11,350 nucleotides of DNA. Origin: Acidobacteriota bacterium (GTDB lineage: Bacteria; Acidobacteriota; Vicinamibacteria; Vicinamibacterales; UBA8438). Under the pieces are notes generated by a model. That model saw only the letters and a program-made list of their open reading frames with translations, did not search any database and had not been told where the DNA came from. The translations under genes were made by a program, and so were the position numbers. The stretch spans positions 1 through 11,350 of the forward strand of contig DQEK01000413.1 in NCBI GenBank assembly GCA_003533545.1, in the 5' to 3' direction. The stretch's first letter is position 1; every line of letters begins with the position of its first letter. Of the stretch, positions 7,379-11,350 are shown piece by piece.

Positions 7379-7714
7379 GATGATACACGGTCAAGGCAAC
7401 CGACTCGCGAACAAGGCCATCTCTCGCGGGAAATCCCGCTCAGGCATCCGCACGGCTGCACCTATCGAGAAGTTGTCCGCGCGGTATTTGAATCTTTCAA
7501 AATATCAAGAAAGCATGGGCTCCAAGCCAAACCTACCACTCAAAGCTGAAACCCGCGCGTGGCCTCGGTGGGGTGGAGACTTCCCGCAACGAATATGGGA
7601 TAATCCTCTTCTGGCTGGGGATTGTCCTCGCCGGGAAGTGCGGCAGATTGGCAGGGTCCCGCGGCGCTTCCTCGTGTCGATTCGTCTAAGTCCAGCAGTC
7701 CGTTGGTGGCTGCT
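7379..7714. other. divergent intergenic region with inverted repeats
   Basis: Together with the hairpin at the synthase start and the ribosome site at the other end, this makes a 373-bp gap between two divergently transcribed genes. Short open frames here have no recognisable protein features. It holds GCGGGA-AA-TCCCGC (7426-7439) and TTTGAA-TCT-TTCAAA (7487-7501). The second lies in a noticeably A/T-rich stretch (about 7484-7512) and looks like a dimeric repressor or activator site. No clear -35/-10 pair is found for the synthase; TATCAT on the minus strand (7380-7385) is the nearest -10-like hexamer but lacks a -35. Confidence 0.4.
7596..7604 (+). promoter_or_regulatory. extended -10 promoter candidate for the haem/copper protein gene
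   Basis: TGG followed by GATAAT gives an extended -10 (TGn plus five of six consensus bases at 7599-7604). The hexamer 17 nt upstream (GAGACT, 7576-7581) matches the -35 consensus at only three positions, as is common for extended -10 promoters. Transcription would begin near 7611 and leave a leader of about 115 nt before the GTG start at 7727. Confidence 0.4.
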
Positions 7715-7720
7715 AGGAGG
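7715..7720 (+). promoter_or_regulatory. strong ribosome binding site fixing the GTG start at 7727
   Basis: A perfect AGGAGG sits 6 nt before a GTG codon that opens directly onto a signal peptide. It decides against longer in-frame starts, such as the one at 7622, which would place a hydrophilic extension before the signal sequence. Confidence 0.85.
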
Positions 7721-7726
7721 GTCGTT

Positions 7727-9034
7727 GTGAGAACCATTCAAACTCTCGTTGCCGTCCTATTGCTCTCGATGGTGTTAGTGCCAGGGGGAGCCTCCGCGCA
7801 GGACGTCCCTGAGGAACCGACTTTCGCGAATCATATCGCTCCGATTTTGTACGAGTCATGCGTCAACTGCCACCGGCCAGGCCAAATTGCCCCGATGTCG
7901 TTGATGACGTATCAGGAAGCTCGACCGTGGGCACGGTCGATCAAGAACAAGGTCGAGACGCGGGCGATGCCACCGTGGCACCTGGATCGACGCATCGGGG
8001 TCCAGGAATTCCTCAATGATCCGTCCCTAACCGATGCGCAGATCGCAACCATCGCGAAGTGGGTCGACAACGGCGCGCCACAGGGCAACCCCGCCGATAC
8101 GCCGGCGCCTCCTGAGTTCGCGCCGGCCGACGCGTGGCAAATCGGCGAGCCCGACCTCGTCGTGCAGTTCCCGACCTACACGGTCCCGGCAGCCGGCCCG
8201 GACCTTTTCGGCAATTTGTTCACCGAGTTCGGTCTTGAAGAAGACCGCTATATCACCGCAATACAAACGCGGCCGGTCGGTGATCGAGCCCGCCAAGTTG
8301 TGCACCACGCGCTTTCGTACGCGGTCGAGGAAGACGAGAACGGCGAATCAATGGGCGGCGGCACGTTTCTGGTGGAATACGCCTCCGGTAAGCAGGCCGA
8401 GGTCTATCCGGAGGGTTCTGGACTCCGGCTCCCAGCCGACAGTCAAGCCAGACTGAGCTACCATCTGCACTCGGTTGGTGAGGACATCGACGCGGTCGTC
8501 GAACTCGGCATCAATTTCCTACCGGTGGGCGCTGAACCCGAACACATCCGATACTCGAAGCAGCTCGGCGGCTCACAAGGTCAGACGATCGGCGTGCTCG
8601 ACATCCCATCCGGCGAGGTTGCTCGATCGGACGGCTACGCACGGTTCAACAAGGCGGCGCGTATCACCATGTTCCAGCCGCACATGCATATGCTCGGCAC
8701 CTACCAGTGCATCGAGTTTATCTACCCGACCCAGCCCGTCCGAGCGGAAACCGTGAACTGCGCCGGATTCGACTACAACTGGCACATGAACTACAACTAT
8801 GCCGAAGACACGACACCCCTCATACCGGCGGGCACCATCCTGCATGTGAGCAGTTGGCTCGACAACAGTGCCTCCAACCGAGGAAACGTCGACCCGAGTA
8901 ACTGGGCCGGCGACGGACAGCGCACTATCGACGAGATGGCCTTCGCCTGGATCGGCTGGTATGACCTAACCGACGAAGAATACGAGGCAGAGGTGGCGGC
9001 CCGGCAGCAGCAAAGGGCCGACAACGACAACTAG
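7727..9034 (+). CDS. exported c-haem plus type II copper monooxygenase-like (PHM-fold) fusion protein
   Basis: 435 residues from the GTG supported by a perfect ribosome site. Signal peptide 1-24 (GASA before Gln25). Residues 30-120 are a single-haem cytochrome module: CVNCH at 45-49 and MPPWH at 81-85, giving Met81 as a possible sixth ligand. Residues 140-415 fit the peptidylglycine alpha-hydroxylating monooxygenase fold with its copper ligands in order: adjacent histidines 193-194 (VVHHAL), His246/His248 (LSYHLHS), His319-x-His321 (QPHMHMLG) and Met404 (IDEMAF). Spacing is close to that in rat PHM (107/108, 172, 242/244, 314). Animal members use copper and ascorbate to hydroxylate substrates; bacterial fusions of this kind are annotated as ascorbate-dependent monooxygenases but their substrates are unknown. 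The haem could replace ascorbate as electron source, which is inference. The C-terminal tail (416-435) is acidic and Gln-rich. Confidence 0.88.
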   Translation: MRTIQTLVAVLLLSMVLVPGGASAQDVPEEPTFANHIAPILYESCVNCHRPGQIAPMSLMTYQEARPWARSIKNKVETRAMPPWHLDRRIGVQEFLNDPSLTDAQIATIAKWVDNGAPQGNPADTPAPPEFAPADAWQIGEPDLVVQFPTYTVPAAGPDLFGNLFTEFGLEEDRYITAIQTRPVGDRARQVVHHALSYAVEEDENGESMGGGTFLVEYASGKQAEVYPEGSGLRLPADSQARLSYHLHSVGEDIDAVVELGINFLPVGAEPEHIRYSKQLGGSQGQTIGVLDIPSGEVARSDGYARFNKAARITMFQPHMHMLGTYQCIEFIYPTQPVRAETVNCAGFDYNWHMNYNYAEDTTPLIPAGTILHVSSWLDNSASNRGNVDPSNWAGDGQRTIDEMAFAWIGWYDLTDEEYEAEVAARQQQRADNDN

Positions 9035-9096
9035 CAAACGATGTGACGGGACTCGGCAAGACTCTCCGGAGATGTCACAGAGGCGCCCCGTTTGCT
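9033..9096 (+). repeat. nested inverted repeat after the haem/copper gene
   Basis: Outer arms AGCAAACG (9033-9040) and CGTTTGCT (9089-9096) are perfectly complementary, as are middle arms TGTGAC (9042-9047) and GTCACA (9074-9079). Between them is the palindrome TCTCCGGAGA (9063-9072). The outer repeat begins inside the stop codon. A hairpin just after a stop suggests transcription termination or mRNA 3'-end protection, but no T-run follows. The remaining gap to the next gene (to 9184) shows no clear promoter. Confidence 0.45.
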
Positions 9097-9184
9097 GTCG
9101 ACACCATGTCCTCCGGGACGTGCCTTGAACGAGTCACAGCCGCACGGACGTACCGGCGGCGATACTTTTGATAAGAGAACGCCG

Positions 9185-10075
9185 ATGGTAAGACCGCTAC
9201 GATGGACCATCCCAGCACTTGGCCTGGCTCTCTTGCTAGGACCGGCTGCCCGGACTGATGCCCAGGCTGACCCCCAGAACTTCCTATTCAACTCTGGGCA
9301 GAATATCCAACCGTTCTTCGACGGCTGGTCCCACAATCCTGACGGGAGTTTTGAGTTTTATTTCGGGTATCTGAATCGAAACTACGTCGAGGAACTACAA
9401 GTAGCGGTCGGCCCCAACAACTATCTAACCCCAGACGATCAAAACCGCGGCCAGCCAACCTACTTCTACCCCCGCCGGCACACGCGAGTATTTAGCGTGA
9501 CCGTGCCATCCGACTGGGGAGACCGAGAAGTCGTGTGGCAGGTAACGGTGGGTGACGAGCCGCAGCGCGCTGTCGGGTGGCTCCAGCCCGAATGGGAGAT
9601 TTTCGCGAATGCCGCGGCTAGCCGGCTCGCGCCAGAGGTCGTGGAGGCGAACCAGGCCCCCTCGCTCGCGATCAACGCCCCCTCGACCGGTTCGGTAGGA
9701 AGCCCACTGACGCTGACGGCGATGGTCAGCGACGACGGGTTACCCGAACCGCGACCCCGTGGCCCGAGAGCCCCCCGCAACGTACTCCCAGCATTCGCGC
9801 GCCAACCTGACGGCCCAACGCTCCCGGTCAATGTGCCGCAACTGCAGGGCAACCGGCGTCATGGGCCGACCCGGACTAGAGTGGAGCGAATAAACGTGAC
9901 CTGGATGCAGATGCGCGGGCCGGCCGGTGCGAGATTGGAAGCTGAGGGGGAACCCCAGGGGAACGTCTCTACTGTCACCGCCAGCTTTCAGCGGGCGGGT
10001 GAGTATGTCTTCCGGGTTCGGGCATCCGACGGACCGACCACGGTCACCGAAGACCTCTCCATTACTATTCGCTGA
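9185..10075 (+). CDS. exported hypothetical protein with Ig/PKD-like C-terminal domain
   Basis: 296 residues from the ATG at 9185, chosen because a signal peptide follows at once (IPALGLALLLGP, cleavage near DAQ at 27) and AAGAGA (9173-9178) gives an acceptable ribosome site; an in-frame TTG at 9092 would add 31 hydrophilic residues. Residues 30-145 are rich in aromatic residues and beta strands (FFDGWSHNPDGSFEFYFGYLNRN, positions 44-66; VVWQVTV; WLQPEWEIF) and match no family I can name. Residues 157-296 resemble a bacterial Ig or PKD-like domain: PSLAINAPSTGSVGSPLTLTA, SDDGLPEP, INVTWMQMRGPAGA, AGEYVFRVRASDG, DLSITI. Residues 186-232 are a Pro/Arg-rich insert between two strands. It follows the haem/copper protein on the same strand after 150 bp and may be a periplasmic partner. 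Function unknown. Confidence 0.8.
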   Translation: MVRPLRWTIPALGLALLLGPAARTDAQADPQNFLFNSGQNIQPFFDGWSHNPDGSFEFYFGYLNRNYVEELQVAVGPNNYLTPDDQNRGQPTYFYPRRHTRVFSVTVPSDWGDREVVWQVTVGDEPQRAVGWLQPEWEIFANAAASRLAPEVVEANQAPSLAINAPSTGSVGSPLTLTAMVSDDGLPEPRPRGPRAPRNVLPAFARQPDGPTLPVNVPQLQGNRRHGPTRTRVERINVTWMQMRGPAGARLEAEGEPQGNVSTVTASFQRAGEYVFRVRASDGPTTVTEDLSITIR

Positions 10076-10086
10076 CTCTCAGGCTA

Positions 10087-10110
10087 ACGCCGTTTCGAAC
10101 CTGTCGGCGT
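10087..10110. terminator. weak hairpin between convergent genes
   Basis: ACGCCG (10087-10092) pairs with CGGCGT (10105-10110) over a 12-nt loop in the 92-bp gap between two convergent genes. No A- or T-run flanks it, so its role as a bidirectional terminator is only a positional guess. Confidence 0.2.
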
Positions 10111-10167
10111 CGGTCGTTCGGTGCCAACGCTAGCTTGTCCCGCCTACAGTCAGAGCACTCACCCGGC

Positions 10168-11175
10168 CTACGTGTCGAGTAACCGTTCAACCGTGGGAGC
10201 AAGCTCCTCGTAGGGTAGGTCGCCAGGGTTGTAGAGCCGGACCGTGCCTTCGCGATCGATGACCACCAACGTCGGCGTCGTGCTGACCCCGAAGGCAAGG
10301 AAGTTCTGCTGACTGACCGGCACACTCATCCATTCCGGAATCGGAAACCGCTCCTGGTAGGCCCCTCGGAGAAACGCAAGCTCCTCTTGGGGAGCCGCAT
10401 CCTGACCGCCAGCGACATACCCATACAACTGCGTCGGCCCGATGATTTCTACTTGGTCACCAAAGGTGTCATGAATTCGCTCGAGTACTGGGAGCTGCCG
10501 CTTGCAGTCCGGACACCAGTGCGCCCAGAAGAAGGCGACGACAACCTTCCCTTTGAGGCTGTCAGCCGACGGAAGCGGCTGGCCGAGATACTCGTCGACG
10601 TCAAGTACGGGAAACGGCTGTCCCTCAAGACTCAATAGCAGGACGTTCTTCTGAATACGGGTCTCCACCGACGTGCCTTGGTATCGCTCGCGCTGTGCAG
10701 CAAGAAACTCGACGGCACCCGCTCGGTCGCCCTTCGCATCCCTCGCGTGCCCGAGTACCTCAATCCCGGCACCCAGCGCGAGCGGCAACTGTCCTTCAGC
10801 GTCCAGCTCCCGGTCAGCGAGGAGCGAGACGCTCCCGTCGAACGCTTCCGTGGCATACGCCTCAGCCACCTCCCAGCGTTCAGCAAAGCTGGCACCCCGA
10901 CCCAACCACGAGGCCGCGAGCAACCAGCCGGGGGTGGCTGGATCATGGTACGGACGCTCCGCCTCGATAAGCGTCTGAGCGGCGTCGACCTCTTCGGCCC
11001 AAGCCATGATCCGCAGTTGGCCGACCAACTCGGAGATCTCAAGCGAGGCGCCAGTCGGCGCCACCCCAGCAACGGAGTCCAATGCTTGACCCTGCTCCCC
11101 TTGGGGGGAAACCGGCCCGCAGCCCGTAGTCACCGCCACGCCCAGTGCGAACACGAACCGCGTTGAACTTTTCAT
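10168..11175 (-). CDS. TlpA/ResA-like thioredoxin-fold lipoprotein with helical N-terminal region
   Basis: 335 residues. The N-terminus (MKSSTRFVFALGVAVTTGC) reads as a lipoprotein signal with Cys19 as the lipidated residue; the lipobox VTTGC is acceptable but not perfect. Residues 45-180 are Ala/Leu/Glu-rich and probably helical, with a TPR-like feel (WEVAEAYATEAF, GDRAGAVEFLAAQRERY). The thioredoxin domain begins near 185: VVVAFFWAHWCPDCKRQ carries the redox pair Cys221-Cys224 (WCPDC), and the cis-proline loop is STTPTLVVID (Pro301). Such proteins reduce disulfides outside the membrane, for example in cytochrome c maturation or copper-site assembly, and usually draw electrons from CcdA/DsbD, not seen here. 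The neighbourhood holds two c-type cytochromes and a copper protein, which fits such a role by inference. Convergent with the Ig-like gene. Confidence 0.87.
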   Translation of the reverse strand: MKSSTRFVFALGVAVTTGCGPVSPQGEQGQALDSVAGVAPTGASLEISELVGQLRIMAWAEEVDAAQTLIEAERPYHDPATPGWLLAASWLGRGASFAERWEVAEAYATEAFDGSVSLLADRELDAEGQLPLALGAGIEVLGHARDAKGDRAGAVEFLAAQRERYQGTSVETRIQKNVLLLSLEGQPFPVLDVDEYLGQPLPSADSLKGKVVVAFFWAHWCPDCKRQLPVLERIHDTFGDQVEIIGPTQLYGYVAGGQDAAPQEELAFLRGAYQERFPIPEWMSVPVSQQNFLAFGVSTTPTLVVIDREGTVRLYNPGDLPYEELAPTVERLLDT

Positions 11176-11203
11176 CGTACGATCCCCCCCCTACCTACCG
11201 GGC

Positions 11204-11209
11204 ATTGTA
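11204..11209 (-). promoter_or_regulatory. -10 promoter element candidate for the TlpA-like gene
   Basis: TACAAT on the minus strand matches the -10 consensus in five of six bases and lies 28 nt upstream of the ATG at 11175, giving a leader of roughly 20 nt. No good -35 is seen 16-18 nt upstream. The leader contains a run of eight G (11184-11191), which probably acts as the ribosome site, and the palindrome ATCGTACGAT overlapping the start codon (11174-11183). The rest of 11210-11350 holds nothing I can identify. Confidence 0.4.
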
Positions 11210-11350
11210 ACCCCGCCAACCCAGATTGGTCGCGGTCCCGCTCTGAAACGCTTCGGAGGACCCGCCCGTATCTCAAACACCAGTGGGCAACTTGGCCATA
11301 TACTTCGGATCAGATGCGATTCACGGCTCGGCAGCGGTCTCTCATCCAGT

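Noticed and set aside
6880..7383. 167-codon open frame on the plus strand
   Set aside because: Antisense to the type III polyketide synthase and compositionally a shadow.
7354..7461. Upstream GTG start extending the polyketide synthase by 36 residues
   Set aside because: No ribosome site, and the extension is Cys/Arg-rich and unlike the family, whereas the ATG at 7353 matches the usual N-terminus. The hairpin at the ATG leaves a small doubt.
7380..7730. 116-codon open frame filling the divergent intergenic region
   Set aside because: No protein motif or ribosome site, and it would run across the promoter candidate and the strong ribosome site of the next gene.
10678..11166. 162-codon open frame on the plus strand
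   Set aside because: Opposite the TlpA-like gene; no domain or ribosome site, while the minus-strand gene has a WCPDC motif and lipobox.
1..11350. CRISPR array, tRNA, rRNA, insertion sequence or attachment site
   Set aside because: No regularly spaced repeats, cloverleaf-like segments, transposase motifs or terminal repeats were seen on either strand.

Overview
The window is GC-rich, densely coded bacterial chromosome with nine complete protein genes and one gene cut by the left edge. I see no rRNA, tRNA, CRISPR array, insertion sequence or phage gene. The repertoire (PQQ beta-propeller dehydrogenases, a Pirellula-type haem-binding domain, a DUF4159 protein, a c-haem/copper-monooxygenase-like fusion, a TlpA-like lipoprotein) resembles Acidobacteriota of the Vicinamibacteria type. 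That placement is inferred from gene content only, because no phylogenetic marker is present.

Left part, plus strand (2-4506): the C-terminal two thirds of a glucose-dehydrogenase-like PQQ quinoprotein; an exported di-haem cytochrome c whose stop overlaps (ATGA) the start of a second, complete periplasmic PQQ alcohol-dehydrogenase-like protein; then, after a 125-bp gap with two small inverted repeats, an exported DUF4159 protein. The first three genes read as a periplasmic oxidation module: the quinoproteins oxidise an alcohol or sugar and the cytochrome collects the electrons. The second quinoprotein has Asp-Trp-Asp at its active site, a pattern that resembles the DYD motif of lanthanide-dependent enzymes.

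Middle part, minus strand (4558-7353): a tight three-gene operon encoding a type III polyketide synthase, an FAD-dependent oxidoreductase and a SAM methyltransferase, with overlapping genes at both junctions. By analogy with Streptomyces srsABC-type loci it probably makes a tailored phenolic lipid, alkylpyrone or quinone. An 8-bp GC-rich hairpin ends on the base just before the synthase start codon.

Divergent intergenic region (7354-7726): 373 bp without a credible gene, holding that hairpin, two further inverted repeats and an extended -10 element facing right.

Right part: an exported protein with one c-type haem and a peptidylglycine-monooxygenase-like type II copper fold in which all six expected ligand positions can be assigned; a nested inverted repeat; an exported protein with an Ig/PKD-like C-terminus; and, convergent on the minus strand, a TlpA-like thioredoxin lipoprotein with its own candidate promoter. 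Nearly every protein outside the polyketide operon carries an export signal, so the window mostly describes cell-envelope redox biology flanking one small natural-product operon.
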